The notes under the pieces: generated by a model
What the model was told of the DNA's origin: nothing
What the model saw: only the letters and a program-made list of their open reading frames with translations
Database searches by the model: none
Source of the DNA: Microbacterium maritypicum
GTDB taxonomy: Bacteria > Actinomycetota > Actinomycetes > Actinomycetales > Microbacteriaceae
DNA: 64,000 nt
Direction: 5' to 3'
Assembly: GCF_008868125.1 (NCBI RefSeq)
Contig: NZ_WAAQ01000001.1
Span: 1,302,001 to 1,366,000, forward strand
In this document: positions 51,856 through 62,966 of the stretch, one piece after another
Numbering within the stretch: the first letter of the stretch is position 1
Layout: each line of letters starts with the position of its first letter
Made by a program: the position numbers and the translations under genes

Positions 51856-53496
51856 ATGGCAGAACTATCGATCAGCCCCGACGTCATCCGTGACGCGCTG
51901 AAGGACTTCGCCGCAGCATACGAGCCCTCCGGGGCCGGGGCGACCGAGGTCGGCACCGTCATCGACGCGGCCGACGGCATCGCGCACGTCGAGGGACTGC
52001 CCGGCGTCATGGCGAACGAGCTCGTCATCTTCGCCGACGGCACCAAGGGTCTCGCACAGAGCCTGAACGAGCACGAGATCGGTGTCGTCGTCCTCGGCGA
52101 GTTCACCGGTGTCGAGGCCGGTCAGGAAGTCACCCGCACCGGTGAGGTCCTCTCGGTTCCGGTCGGCGACGGCTACCTCGGCCGCGTGGTCGACCCGCTC
52201 GGCAACCCGATCGACGGACTCGGCGCGATCGAGACCGAGAGCGTCCGCGCCCTCGAGCTCCAGGCGCCCGGCGTCATGCAGCGCAAGTCGGTGCACGAGC
52301 CGATGCAGACCGGCATCAAGGCCATCGACGCGATGATCCCCGTCGGTCGTGGCCAGCGTCAGCTGATCATCGGCGACCGCCAGACCGGTAAGACGGCCAT
52401 CGCGATCGACACGATCATCAACCAGAAGGCCAACTGGGAGTCGGGCGACGTCAACAAGCAGGTTCGCTGCATCTACGTCGCGATCGGTCAGAAGGGCTCG
52501 ACCATCGCTTCGGTGAAGGGCGCCCTCGAAGAGGCCGGTGCGCTGGAGTACACCACGATCGTGGCCGCTCCCGCATCCGACCCCGCCGGCTTCAAGTACC
52601 TGGCTCCCTACACGGGTTCTGCCATCGGCCAGCACTGGATGTACGGCGGCAAGCACGTCCTCATCATCTTCGACGACCTGTCGAAGCAGGCTGAGGCCTA
52701 CCGCGCCGTGTCGCTCCTCCTGCGCCGCCCGCCGGGCCGCGAGGCCTACCCGGGTGACGTCTTCTACCTGCACTCGCGTCTGCTCGAGCGTTGCGCGAAG
52801 CTGTCCGACGAGCTCGGCGCTGGTTCCATGACGGGTCTCCCGATCATCGAGACCAAGGCGAACGACGTCTCGGCCTACATCCCGACCAACGTGATCTCGA
52901 TCACCGACGGCCAGATCTTCCTGCAGTCCGACCTCTTCAACGCGAACCAGCGTCCCGCGGTCGACGTGGGTATCTCGGTCTCGCGAGTCGGCGGTGACGC
53001 TCAGGTCAAGTCGATCAAGAAGGTCTCCGGAACGTTGAAGCTGGAGCTCGCGCAGTACCGCTCCCTCGAGGCTTTCGCGATGTTCGCGTCCGACCTCGAC
53101 GCGGCTTCGCGTCGTCAGCTCTCCCGTGGTGCGCGCCTGACCGAGCTGCTCAAGCAGCCGCAGTACTCGCCGTACCCCGTCGAGGAGCAGGTCGTCTCGA
53201 TCTGGGCCGGCACCAACGGCAAGCTCGACTCGATCGAGGTCTCGGACGTCCTGCGCTTCGAGCGCGAGCTCCTGGACTACCTGCGTCGCAACACCAAGGT
53301 TCTCGAGACGCTCCGCGACACCAACGTCCTCGATGACGCCACGGTCGCAGAGCTCGAGAAGCAGACGGATGCCTTCATCCTGGAGTTCCAGGGTGGCAAG
53401 GGACACGCCATCGGCGCCCCGGGCCACGAGGAGCACGCTGCAGCCGAGGCTGAGGACGTCAACCAGGAGAAGATCGTCAAGGGTCGTCGCGCGTAA
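51856..53496 (+). CDS. atpA: ATP synthase F1 subunit alpha
   Basis: A 546-residue non-catalytic nucleotide-binding subunit. The P-loop is [13 protein letters not shown] (near 173), and [18 protein letters not shown] carries the conserved segment with the Arg that completes the catalytic site of beta. A C-terminal acidic tail (about 515-546) is species-specific. GGGAAGA precedes ATG 51856. Confidence 0.97.
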   Translation: MAELSISPDVIRDALKDFAAAYEPSGAGATEVGTVIDAADGIAHVEGLPGVMANELVIFADGTKGLAQSLNEHEIGVVVLGEFTGVEAGQEVTRTGEVLSVPVGDGYLGRVVDPLGNPIDGLGAIETESVRALELQAPGVMQRKSVHEPMQTGIKAIDAMIPVGRGQRQLIIGDRQTGKTAIAIDTIINQKANWESGDVNKQVRCIYVAIGQKGSTIASVKGALEEAGALEYTTIVAAPASDPAGFKYLAPYTGSAIGQHWMYGGKHVLIIFDDLSKQAEAYRAVSLLLRRPPGREAYPGDVFYLHSRLLERCAKLSDELGAGSMTGLPIIETKANDVSAYIPTNVISITDGQIFLQSDLFNANQRPAVDVGISVSRVGGDAQVKSIKKVSGTLKLELAQYRSLEAFAMFASDLDAASRRQLSRGARLTELLKQPQYSPYPVEEQVVSIWAGTNGKLDSIEVSDVLRFERELLDYLRRNTKVLETLRDTNVLDDATVAELEKQTDAFILEFQGGKGHAIGAPGHEEHAAAEAEDVNQEKIVKGRRA

Positions 53497-53515
53497 CCGC
53501 GTGAGGTACTGACAT

Positions 53516-54412
53516 ATGGGCGCTCAACTCAGGGTCTACAAGCAGAAGATCTCTTCTGCTCAGACGACCAAGAAGATCACGAAGGCGATGGAACTCATCG
53601 CGGCTTCGCGCATTCAGAAGGCGATGGCACGCGTCAAAGCGTCCACACCCTTCGCGCGTGCCGTGACGAGGGCCGTGTCGGCCGTCGCGACGCACTCGAA
53701 CGTGGATCACCCGCTGACCCGCGAGTCCGAGAACATCACCCGCTCCGCGGTCGTGATCTTCTCCTCGGACCGCGGTCTCGCCGGAGCCTTCAACTCGCAG
53801 ATCCTCCGTGAGGGTCTCGAGGTCGCAGAGCTCCTGCGCGAGCAGGGCAAGGAGCCGGTCTTCTACCTCATCGGTCGTAAGGCCGTCGGATACTTCCAGT
53901 TCCGACGCCTCGCCGCCGCTGCGGAGTGGACCGGCGACACGGACACCCCGTCGTTCCACACCGCGGAGGAGATCTCCGCGACGCTGCTCGAATCCTTCTC
54001 CCGCGGGGGACAGGATGGCGGCGTCGACGAGATCCACCTCGTGTACAACCGTTTCGTCAGCATGATGACGCAGTCGCCCGAATCCGTGCGTCTGCTCCCG
54101 CTGGAGATCACGGAAGCCGATGAGTCGGAAGCCGGTAACACCGTTTACCCGCTGTACGAGTTCGAGCCGGATGCCGAGACCGTTCTCGACGCGATCCTGC
54201 CGGTGTACATCCAGAGCCGCGTCTTCAACGCTCTCCTGCAGTCGTCTGCCGCGAAGCAGGCGGCGACGCAGAAGGCGATGAAGTCGGCCAGCGACAACGC
54301 CGACAAGCTCATCACCGACTACACCCGTCTGCGCAACAACGCGCGCCAGGCGGAGATCACGCAGCAGATCGCCGAGATCGTCGGCGGCGCCGACGCCCTC
54401 TCGAGCAAATAG
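53516..54412 (+). CDS. atpG: ATP synthase F1 subunit gamma
   Basis: A 298-residue rotor shaft subunit. The N-terminal helix [25 protein letters not shown] motif region and the C-terminal [21 protein letters not shown] helix are the paired coiled coil. [14 protein letters not shown] in the middle is conserved. Start at ATG 53516, 19 nt after atpA. Confidence 0.96.
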   Translation: MGAQLRVYKQKISSAQTTKKITKAMELIAASRIQKAMARVKASTPFARAVTRAVSAVATHSNVDHPLTRESENITRSAVVIFSSDRGLAGAFNSQILREGLEVAELLREQGKEPVFYLIGRKAVGYFQFRRLAAAAEWTGDTDTPSFHTAEEISATLLESFSRGGQDGGVDEIHLVYNRFVSMMTQSPESVRLLPLEITEADESEAGNTVYPLYEFEPDAETVLDAILPVYIQSRVFNALLQSSAAKQAATQKAMKSASDNADKLITDYTRLRNNARQAEITQQIAEIVGGADALSSK

Positions 54413-55888
<1,476 letters not shown>

Positions 55889-55890
55889 CC

Positions 55891-56151
55891 ATGGCGCTGC
55901 ACGTCAGCCTCGTCTCCGCTGATGCGGAGGTCTGGACGGGAGAGGCGAGCCTCGTGGTCGCCAAGACCGTCGAGGGTGAGATCGGCTTCATGACCGGCCA
56001 CGAGCCGGTGCTGGCCATCCTCGCCGAGGGCCAGGTTCGCATCACCCAGTCGGATGGCACCAAGGTGCTGGCCAACGCGCAGGACGGGTTCCTCTCCATG
56101 GAGGGCGACACCCTGACGATCGTTGCCGGCAACGCGGCTCTCATCGCCTAG
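55891..56151 (+). CDS. atpC: ATP synthase F1 subunit epsilon, short form
   Basis: Only 86 residues: the N-terminal beta-sandwich (LVSADAEVWTGEA, GEIGFMTGHEPVLA) is complete, but the C-terminal helical hairpin present in the usual 120-140-residue protein is missing. The stop is followed directly by the operon terminator, with no leftover helix-coding sequence, so this is a natural short form rather than a frameshift. The missing helices are those that inhibit ATP hydrolysis in other bacteria. Start ATG 55891 lies 2 nt after atpD. Confidence 0.94.
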   Translation: MALHVSLVSADAEVWTGEASLVVAKTVEGEIGFMTGHEPVLAILAEGQVRITQSDGTKVLANAQDGFLSMEGDTLTIVAGNAALIA

Positions 56152-56164
56152 CAGTACCAGTTTC

Positions 56165-56208
56165 ACGCGTCCGCCTCGGCACCCGCACGGGTTCCGAGGC
56201 GGACGCGT
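56165..56208 (+). terminator. Strong terminator of the atp operon
   Basis: ACGCGTCCGCCTCGG (56165-56179) pairs perfectly with CCGAGGCGGACGCGT (56194-56208), and ACCCG/CGGGT extends the stem inward. It begins 13 nt after the atpC stop and ends just before yaaA. Confidence 0.88.
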
Positions 56209-56227
56209 CTGTATCCACCGAGGTTTC

Positions 56228-56974
56228 ATGAAGATCCTGCTCCCTCCGTCGGAGACCAAACACGAGGGTGGCGACGGTTCCCCTCTCGATCTCGACTCGC
56301 TGGTGCTTCCGTCGCTCAACGAACGACGCTCGGCGGTCCTCGAGGCGCTGATCGACCTCGCCGCCGATGAAGAGGCCGCACGACGCGTGCTCAAGCTGAG
56401 CGAGCGGCAGCGGGGGGACATCGCACACAACAGGGCGCTTCGATCGTCGCCCACCATGCCGGCGATCGACCGGTACACGGGCGTGCTGTTCGATGCGCTC
56501 GATGCGCGTTCCCTCTCCGCGGTCTCCCGACGGTGGATGGGAGAGCACGTGTGGATCCACAGCGCTCCGCTGGGCCCGGTCGGAGCCCTCGACGCTCTTC
56601 CCACCTACCGCCTCGCCGCCGGGACCTCACTACCCGGACTCCCGGCGCTTCGCCGGCACTGGGCCGAAGCCACCTCCGCAGCGATCGCCGAGGCCGACCC
56701 GTCGTTTGTCCTGGACCTGCGCAGCGAGGCCTATGTCGCGCTCGGGCCCGTGCCGAGTGCCGTCTCCTCCGCGTACGTCCGTGTCGTGACCGCACACGGA
56801 AGAGCCCTCAACCACTTCAACAAGAAGTCGAAGGGTCTGCTCGTGCGGGCGATCGCCGAGGATCGGCCGCGTGTCAGCTCGCTCCGTGGCCTTCGCGCGT
56901 GGGCGCAGAAGCGGGGGATCGTCTTCCGCGACGGCGCAGAACCGGGCACTCTCGAGCTCGTCGTCGAGGAGTGA
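56228..56974 (+). CDS. yaaA: YaaA-family peroxide-stress protein
   Basis: A 248-residue member of the UPF0246/YaaA family. The N-terminal ILLPPSETKHEGG and the C-terminal HFNKKSKGLLVRAI segments are family signatures. In E. coli YaaA lowers free iron during peroxide stress and binds DNA; the same role here is inferred from family. It starts 19 nt after the atp terminator. No ribosome site is clear, and it may have its own promoter within the hairpin region. Confidence 0.88.
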   Translation: MKILLPPSETKHEGGDGSPLDLDSLVLPSLNERRSAVLEALIDLAADEEAARRVLKLSERQRGDIAHNRALRSSPTMPAIDRYTGVLFDALDARSLSAVSRRWMGEHVWIHSAPLGPVGALDALPTYRLAAGTSLPGLPALRRHWAEATSAAIAEADPSFVLDLRSEAYVALGPVPSAVSSAYVRVVTAHGRALNHFNKKSKGLLVRAIAEDRPRVSSLRGLRAWAQKRGIVFRDGAEPGTLELVVEE

Positions 56975-57120
56975 GTCGGCTCCGGGCGACGCAGCCGGCT
57001 CGTGCGCGGATGGTGGTGATCTGAACGCGCCCGACGGCGAAAGAGATCTGCGGGGAAACCCCGTGACGCGCTAGTGTGATCAGCGCATGATGCCGCATCA
57101 TGAATTTTCTGGAGGGAACT

Positions 57121-57927
57121 ATGGACGACTACTACGGCTATGGCGGCCTATCAGGTGGCGCGCTGGTCGCGTTGATCCTGGTCTACACGATCCTGCCACT
57201 CGCCATCTACGCGCTCTACTCGTGGTTCTACATGAAGATCTTCGAGAAGGCGGGAGTGCAGGGCAAGTGGCGCGCCTGGGTGCCCGTCTACAGCACCATG
57301 ATCTTCTACAAGCTCGGTGACCTGAGCCCCTGGCTCGTTCTGTACCTGATCGGTGGCGGTATCATCGGCTCGATCATCCCGTTCCTGGGATGGTTCCTGA
57401 TCCTCCCGCTGATCGGTATCGCCGGTCGCGTCATCGACCTGATTGCCGCATGGCGGGTCGGCCTGAAGCTGCAGAAGGACGCCGTCTGGGTCGTTCTGTA
57501 CTTCTTCCTGCCGCCGGTGTGGCTCGGCATCAACGCGTTCGACAAGTCGCGTTGGAACGCGGGCATCCAGCCCGCTTCCTGGGCAGCGAACAGCCTGCTC
57601 GGCGACCGCACGGTGTGGGACGGGATCCCCGCTCAGGCATCGGCTGCGGCTCCGCAGGCCGGCTACGGCGCGCCCCAGGGCTACGCACCCCCCGCGCAGG
57701 GTTACGCGCCGCCGGCCCAGCCCGGTTACGCGCCGCCCGCTCAGCCCGGCTACGCACCGCCTGCAGGTCCCGCAGCTCCGGCGACCGGCGCACCGGTTCC
57801 CCCGGTTCCGCCGACCACGCCGCCGGCTCCTCCCGCGGCGCCGCCGGCAACCCCGCCTGCGCCGCCCGCAGCTCCGCCGGCACCGCCCGCAGCTCCGCCT
57901 GCCGACCCCACGCAGCCTCCGGCGTGA
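57121..57927 (+). CDS. DUF5684-like membrane protein with Pro-rich tail
   Basis: A 268-residue protein. Four hydrophobic segments lie in residues about 10-145, and the KWRAWVPVYSTMIFYKL motif near 48-64 is typical of DUF5684 proteins. The last 110 residues are a Pro/Ala/Gly/Tyr tail with repeated QGYAPPAQPGYAPP units and then PPAAPP runs, probably extended and able to bind partners. ATG 57121 has GGAGGG 5 nt upstream; ATG 57100 does not. Function is unknown. The 146-bp gap before it (56975-57120) shows no gene. Confidence 0.8.
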   Translation: MDDYYGYGGLSGGALVALILVYTILPLAIYALYSWFYMKIFEKAGVQGKWRAWVPVYSTMIFYKLGDLSPWLVLYLIGGGIIGSIIPFLGWFLILPLIGIAGRVIDLIAAWRVGLKLQKDAVWVVLYFFLPPVWLGINAFDKSRWNAGIQPASWAANSLLGDRTVWDGIPAQASAAAPQAGYGAPQGYAPPAQGYAPPAQPGYAPPAQPGYAPPAGPAAPATGAPVPPVPPTTPPAPPAAPPATPPAPPAAPPAPPAAPPADPTQPPA

Positions 57928-57935
57928 TCGTCTGA

Positions 57936-57969
57936 CACAGGGCCCTCGACTCCGGTCGAGGGCCCTGTG
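57936..57969 (+). terminator. Terminator after the DUF5684-like gene
   Basis: CACAGGGCCCTCGAC (57936-57950) and GTCGAGGGCCCTGTG (57955-57969) form a perfect 15-bp stem with a TCCG loop, starting 8 nt after the stop. A CTGTCTC tail follows. Confidence 0.9.
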
Positions 57970-58016
57970 CTGTCTCGGGTGGTGGACGATCCTCAGCGGC
58001 CGCTAACGTGGATGAC

Positions 58017-58175
58017 ATGGTCTTGTCGCAGCGCCGCGTGGGTGCTTCCGGTCTCCCTGTGTCCTCCACAGGCCCCGGCTGCGACGACTTCGGACGTGCT
58101 GGCACGACGACGGAGGATCTGGTCGTCATCGACGAGTTCTTCCCGTTGCCGGTGGATGCTGGAGCCCAGGTGTGA
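58017..58175 (+). pseudogene. Aldo/keto reductase N-terminal remnant
   Basis: A 52-residue frame whose first 30 residues (RRVGASGLPVSSTG, then GCDDFGRAGTTTEDL) look like the start of an aldo/keto reductase, which normally reads GLGCNNFGR at that point and continues to about 330 residues. Here similarity ends near residue 33 and the frame stops at 58175. The catalytic Asp, Tyr, Lys and His are all missing. A TAACGT box 8 nt before the ATG looks like a surviving promoter. Confidence 0.65.
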
Positions 58176-58197
58176 TCGAGGTGCGCGTGACTTCTAC

Positions 58198-58203
58198 TAC
58201 GAT
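58198..58203 (+). promoter_or_regulatory. Candidate -10 box of the PP2C gene
   Basis: TACGAT lies 5 nt before GTG 58209 and 56 nt before the better-supported start GTG 58260. Either a leaderless longer protein or a 50-nt leader is possible. Confidence 0.4.
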
Positions 58204-58259
58204 GTGTTGTGAGTATCCTGCGACCGTCCGATCCGCCGCAGGCCTATCGGAGGCAGCAC

Positions 58260-59057
58260 GTGGCTGAGACGAAGACGCACCGAATCACGGTTGCGCAGCG
58301 CCCGCTGCTGCTGTCGTGGTCCGGGATCACCGATCAAGGCCGACGCCGCGAGACGAACCAGGATGCTTTCCTGGCCGACTACCCGCTGTTCATCGTCGCC
58401 GACGGGATGGGTGGTCACGCCGGTGGCGAGATCGCCAGCCAGAGCACGGTCGCCCGCCTGCAGGCCGTGGTCTCCTCAGGCAAGGTCGATGGGCCGTCGA
58501 TCGAGAATGCGCTCGAGCTGGCTGTCGGTGACATCGCCGACCACCCCGAGACGACCGACGAAGGCACCGGGACGACGCTCACAGGGGTCTACTTCGACTC
58601 CGACGGTGACGAATCGCACTGGATCGCACTGAACATCGGCGATTCGCGGGTGTATCTGCTCCGTGACGATCGACTCGTGCAGATCACGACAGACCACTCG
58701 GTCGTGCAGGAACTCATCACGGCGGGGAAGCTCAGCCCGGAAGAGGCCGAAGGGCATCCGTACAGCAACGTGATCACCCGCGCGGTGGGAGCGAGTGAGC
58801 TCACGGCCCCCGATTACGTCTCCATCGATGTGCGCGCAGGTGACCGCTTCGTCATCTGCTCCGACGGTCTCACCAAAGAGCTCACCGACTACGGCATCCA
58901 GCACTTCCTCCGGGAACACGAAGACCCGGGTGCGGCCGCCGATGCGATGCTCGCAGCGGCTCTGGAGAACGGCGGACGGGACAACGTCACGCTCATCATC
59001 GTCCAGGTGACGGCAGAAGACGACTCGTCCTCCCCAGTCGAGTACACCGCGGAGTAG
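58260..59057 (+). CDS. PP2C-family serine/threonine protein phosphatase
   Basis: A 265-residue metal-dependent phosphatase. GITDQGRRRETNQDAFL near 23-39 gives the first metal Asp region, FIVADGMGGHAGG near 44-56 holds the core metal ligands, FVICSDGLTKEL and GRDNVTLIIVQ complete the site. GTG 58260 is chosen since GGAGG lies 6 nt upstream; GTG 58209 would add 17 residues. No membrane helix, so it is cytosolic. It precedes an EccC/FtsK-type ATPase by 39 nt, and the two may be one transcript. No kinase gene lies in the window. Confidence 0.9.
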   Translation: MAETKTHRITVAQRPLLLSWSGITDQGRRRETNQDAFLADYPLFIVADGMGGHAGGEIASQSTVARLQAVVSSGKVDGPSIENALELAVGDIADHPETTDEGTGTTLTGVYFDSDGDESHWIALNIGDSRVYLLRDDRLVQITTDHSVVQELITAGKLSPEEAEGHPYSNVITRAVGASELTAPDYVSIDVRAGDRFVICSDGLTKELTDYGIQHFLREHEDPGAAADAMLAAALENGGRDNVTLIIVQVTAEDDSSSPVEYTAE

Positions 59058-59096
59058 CCGTCCTGCGCTGTGGACAGCGCTCATCCCAGGATCGCG

Positions 59097-61868
59097 ATGC
59101 GATCCACTGGGGGGATGGACTCCCTCCCGATCGTACTTCCGACGGCTCCGGCCGCCTCGCGTCGCGCCCCGCTGCCGTTCTTGGCGGCGCTCGTGCCGAT
59201 CGCGGCGGGCGTGGTGCTGTGGACGGTCACCGGCTCGCTCCTCGCGCTCTGCTTCGCGGCGTTGGGGCCCCTGATGATCGGGGCCTCGCTCGTGGACTCC
59301 GCACGCACCCGGCGTCGCGAGCGTCGACAGGTTGAGAAGCAGAACGAAGCGGAGTGGGCCGAAGCCGAGGCAGAGCTGCTCCGCCGGCACAGTGACGAGC
59401 GCGAGATGCTCTGGCAGCGGCGCCCCGACGCGGCGAACTGCATCGCGCAGCCGCCCCTTCGCGGCGCTCAACCGCTCGACACGATCACGCCCGTCGTCGT
59501 CGGCGCAGGCGAGGCGACCAGTGAGGTGCGCTGCAGCGGCGGAGATGATGCCCGTGGGCGGGAGTTCCGCGAACGATGCGGTGTGGTCGAGGATGCGCCG
59601 ATCGCAGTGCCGATCGGTGGAGGCATCTGTCTCCGAGGCCCACGACCGCTGACCCAGGCGGCGGCGAGGGCCCTGATCGTGCAGCTGTGTCTGCGCTTCA
59701 GCGCCGCACAACTGTCCCTGGTCGGCGCAGATCCGGGCGGTGCCGCCCTCTCCGCCTACGGGTTCGAGAGTCTCCCGCATACGCGACGTGGGCATCGAGG
59801 CGGCTTCCGGGTGGGGGTTGGCTCGACCGCTGAGGGACGGCCGCAGGCGGATGCGATGATCTGGCTTGCCTCGGTCGAAGAAGACGTGCCAGAGGGCATC
59901 ACGACGGTCATCGACATCATCGAACCGCGACGGGGGACGTTGCGCACCCCGAACGGCTCGATCGCCATCGCTGTCGAGTGCTTGTCGTTCGCGCAGGCAG
60001 GCGCCGTGGGTGCAGAGCTCGCGCATCGGGGCGACGAGGTCGATGTGCTCCCCGACGCGGTGTCGCTCTCCGAGCTCGCACAGCCTCAGGACGCAGACGG
60101 ATTGGCCGCGACGATCGGTCGCGGTGAGAGGGGGAGCATCACGGTCGACATCGTCGGCGACGGGCCGCACGCGATCGTGACCGGTATGACGGGGACGGGC
60201 AAGAGCGAGCTGCTTGTCAGCTGGGTCACAGCCATCGCGTCGGTGAACGGACCGGATCGCGTGACCTTCGTGCTCGCCGACTTCAAGGGCGGCACCGCAT
60301 TCGAGCCGTTGCGCGCGCTGCGACAGGTGGTCGCCGTCATCACCGACCTCGACGAGGAAGGCGCCAGGCGCGGCGTCTCCAGCCTCACGGCGGAGCTGCG
60401 GCGGCGAGAGGCGGTGCTGGCCGCTGCGGGAGTTCGTGATGTGCGTGATGTCTCGATGCCGCGGCTGGTCATCGTGGTCGACGAGTTCGCGGCCCTGCTG
60501 TCAGAACACCCCGACCTCGGCGCGGTGTTCACCGACATCGCAGCCCGCGGCCGCGCGCTCGGCATGCATCTCATCATCGGCACGCAGCGTGCGTCCGGGG
60601 TCATCAGAGACGCACTGGCCGCGAACTGCCCCCTTCGCATCAGTCTGCGGGTCGGAGACGTCGCAGACAGCCGACTCATGATCGGCACGGACGCGGCAGC
60701 GATGCTCGCGGGCGACGCGAGCGCGCGCGGGCACGGGCTGGTGCGGCGGCCTGCGGACGACGAGCCCGTCGCGATCCGCGTCGCCTTGACCGCGGCCGCC
60801 GATCTGAGGGACGTCGGGATGCGGTGGGCGGAAGCAGATGTGCCGCCCAGCCCGTGGCTCCCCGCTCTTCCTGCCGTTCTCCCGCTCGTGGAGGTCATCG
60901 ACGAAGCCGGTCCGTCGCCCGATACGGTCGTCCTCGGTCGCGTCGACGACCCCGGCCGCCAGTCGCAGCCAGCGGTGCTGCTGCGGTGCGCAGGCGAGCG
61001 AGGACTCGCGCTTCTCGGTGCGCCCGGCTCCGGCCGCACTGCGGCGCTGAGGGCGGTCGCGGCGCAGCGCCACGACGCCGTCTGGCTGCCGAGCGACCCT
61101 GAAGACGCCTGGGATCTGCTCGCCGCATGGGCGGACGGGAGGGAGCGTCCTCCTGCGGTCGTGCTGGGCGACGACCTGGACGCGCTTACCGCCGCTCTGC
61201 CACCGGAGTACGGCCAGCAGTTCGTCCACCGCTGGGAGCAGGTTCTTCGTGCAGCGCGGGGGACGACCTTCGTCCTGACCGCGACCAGAGCGAGCGGAGC
61301 GCTGGGGCGGGTGCTCGATCTGCTGCCGCGTCGAGTGCTGTTGCGCATGCCGAACCGGATGGAGCATCTGGCGGCCGGGGGAGAGCCGTCGGGATTCGTG
61401 CGCGACCGCGCTCCCGGGCGAGCCAGGATGGGCGACCACGAAGTGCAGCTGGCCTGGGTCGACGAAAGCGAAGTCGACCGGACCGCGGCACCGTCGATGG
61501 CGGCGTGGGCTCCGACCTCTGCGATCACGGGCGTCGTCAGCCCCGGAGCTGAGGAGGTGATCGCCCGGATGCGCGACGCGTATCCTGCGTGCGAGGTGGT
61601 GGCCGTCGGCACCGAGCCCAAAGGTGTGGGACCGCGATGCATCGTGGTCGCTGATGCGGAGACATGGCAGCGCAACTGGCCCGTGTGGCAACGCGTGAGA
61701 TCAGTCGGTGAGGTGCTCATCCGCTGTGAGCACCCGGCCGACCTCCGCCAGCTGGTCGGCGCCCGCGAGCTTCCGCCCTACGCGCGCCCGCATGCAGGCC
61801 GGGCGTGGTCGGTGATCGGCGCGCGTGCGCCGAGACGCGTCCACCTCACCGAGCTGTCGCCGGCATGA
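59097..61868 (+). CDS. FtsK/SpoIIIE (EccC-type) ATPase, orphan
   Basis: A 923-residue membrane-bound ATPase. Two membrane helices lie near 30-75, followed by a charged Arg/Glu coiled segment. A first FtsK/SpoIIIE domain has Walker A GMTGTGKSELLVSW (near 360-373), VTFVLADFKGGTAFE and Walker B RLVIVVDEFAALL. A second, degenerate domain has GAPGSGRTAALRAV (near 637-650). This layout resembles EccC of type VII secretion. No WXG100 substrates or other ecc genes are in the window. ATG 59097 is chosen because AGGA lies 5 nt upstream; ATG 59115 directly abuts GGGGGG, too close to work as a ribosome site. Confidence 0.82.
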   Translation: MRSTGGMDSLPIVLPTAPAASRRAPLPFLAALVPIAAGVVLWTVTGSLLALCFAALGPLMIGASLVDSARTRRRERRQVEKQNEAEWAEAEAELLRRHSDEREMLWQRRPDAANCIAQPPLRGAQPLDTITPVVVGAGEATSEVRCSGGDDARGREFRERCGVVEDAPIAVPIGGGICLRGPRPLTQAAARALIVQLCLRFSAAQLSLVGADPGGAALSAYGFESLPHTRRGHRGGFRVGVGSTAEGRPQADAMIWLASVEEDVPEGITTVIDIIEPRRGTLRTPNGSIAIAVECLSFAQAGAVGAELAHRGDEVDVLPDAVSLSELAQPQDADGLAATIGRGERGSITVDIVGDGPHAIVTGMTGTGKSELLVSWVTAIASVNGPDRVTFVLADFKGGTAFEPLRALRQVVAVITDLDEEGARRGVSSLTAELRRREAVLAAAGVRDVRDVSMPRLVIVVDEFAALLSEHPDLGAVFTDIAARGRALGMHLIIGTQRASGVIRDALAANCPLRISLRVGDVADSRLMIGTDAAAMLAGDASARGHGLVRRPADDEPVAIRVALTAAADLRDVGMRWAEADVPPSPWLPALPAVLPLVEVIDEAGPSPDTVVLGRVDDPGRQSQPAVLLRCAGERGLALLGAPGSGRTAALRAVAAQRHDAVWLPSDPEDAWDLLAAWADGRERPPAVVLGDDLDALTAALPPEYGQQFVHRWEQVLRAARGTTFVLTATRASGALGRVLDLLPRRVLLRMPNRMEHLAAGGEPSGFVRDRAPGRARMGDHEVQLAWVDESEVDRTAAPSMAAWAPTSAITGVVSPGAEEVIARMRDAYPACEVVAVGTEPKGVGPRCIVVADAETWQRNWPVWQRVRSVGEVLIRCEHPADLRQLVGARELPPYARPHAGRAWSVIGARAPRRVHLTELSPA

Positions 61869-61903
61869 GCATCCTCGCGCGCGGCCGAGAGGAAGACGCG
61901 GTG

Positions 61904-62899
61904 TCAGATCCCGGCACCGGGACGGATGGCACCGACGTCCGCCCCGCCGCCGAGCACGGCGAGCGGAAGCGCGCCGCTGAGAGCCGCGACGTCGGCGTCG
62001 CTCAGCCCTCCCGCGCGGGCGAGAAGCGTGGCGGCCACGATCGTCGAGGCGCGAGTGGCCCCGTCGAGCATCTTCAGCGCCACGGTCGTTCCATTGGGGG
62101 CGACCATCACCATGACGCCCTCGGCGCCGTACTTGGTGAACACGCCGAGCGTCTCCGTCGCGATGGTGTCGGGGCGGCCGGGGCCCTCGATCGTCCAGGG
62201 GTTCTCGCGCACCGCGCGGACGAGGGAGCCGGCCACCCGGTGAAGAGCGAAGGGCGAACGATCCGAAGCGGTGCCGATGCGGTGGATCGCGCGCGCCAGA
62301 CCGGTCAGCGTCATGGCGTGGACCGGCGCACCGCACCCGTCGATCGCGGTGTGCGCGATCTTCTCGCCCGTGAGGCGCTCGATGACGTCGCGGATGTGCT
62401 GCTGCAGAGGATGAGCGGGATCGAGGTAGCCTGCGGTCGGCCAGCCCGTCGCCACACAGGCGCGCAGCATCGCGGCATGCTTACCGGAGCAGTTCATGCG
62501 CACCCGCGTCGGCACACCGTGTTCACGAACGAGCTCATCGCGTGTCGCCGAGTCACTCGGCCAGGCGGCGGGACAGCCCAGGGCGTCCTCCGTGAGACCA
62601 CCCTCGGTGAGGATGTCGCGTACCACCGAGGCGTGACGGTCGGTGCCGATGTGGCTCGCCGTCGAGATCGCCAGCTGCTCGCCCTCGAGCACCGCGCCTG
62701 CAGTGATGCACGCGATGGCCTGCAGGGGCTTGAGGCTGGAGCGCGGCAGGATCAGCGCATCGGCATTGCCGTGACGGGCGACGACGTCGCCGTCGGGCGA
62801 GAGCACGACGGCCGCACCGGCGTGGCGGGATTCGACGAATCCGCTCCTCTCGACGACGGCGAGTTCCACGGAATCCTGAACGGTGAGAGTCTCCAGCAC
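61904..62899 (-). CDS. Asparaginase (asparaginase II / thermolabile family)
   Basis: A 331-residue protein of the asparaginase II family that converts asparagine to aspartate and ammonia. Visible signatures are LPRSSLKPLQAIA (near 51-63), STASHIGTDRHASVV (near 79-93), MNCSGKHAAMLRAC (near 135-148) and IDGCGAPVHAM (near 186-196). The Ser-Lys and Cys-Gly-Lys segments fit the active site of Rhizobium-type enzymes and differ from E. coli AnsA/AnsB. It is convergent with the EccC-like gene and stands alone. Confidence 0.9.
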   Translation of the reverse strand: MLETLTVQDSVELAVVERSGFVESRHAGAAVVLSPDGDVVARHGNADALILPRSSLKPLQAIACITAGAVLEGEQLAISTASHIGTDRHASVVRDILTEGGLTEDALGCPAAWPSDSATRDELVREHGVPTRVRMNCSGKHAAMLRACVATGWPTAGYLDPAHPLQQHIRDVIERLTGEKIAHTAIDGCGAPVHAMTLTGLARAIHRIGTASDRSPFALHRVAGSLVRAVRENPWTIEGPGRPDTIATETLGVFTKYGAEGVMVMVAPNGTTVALKMLDGATRASTIVAATLLARAGGLSDADVAALSGALPLAVLGGGADVGAIRPGAGI

Positions 62900-62966
62900 C
62901 CGTCAACTCTAGCCCGGGGTGTGCGGCGTCTCGCGTCGTGTCGGAGGAGCCTGACAGACTGATCCC

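Noticed and set aside
59097..61868. A type VII secretion locus
   Set aside because: Only the EccC-like ATPase is present; no WXG100, EccB, EccD or MycP gene lies in the window.
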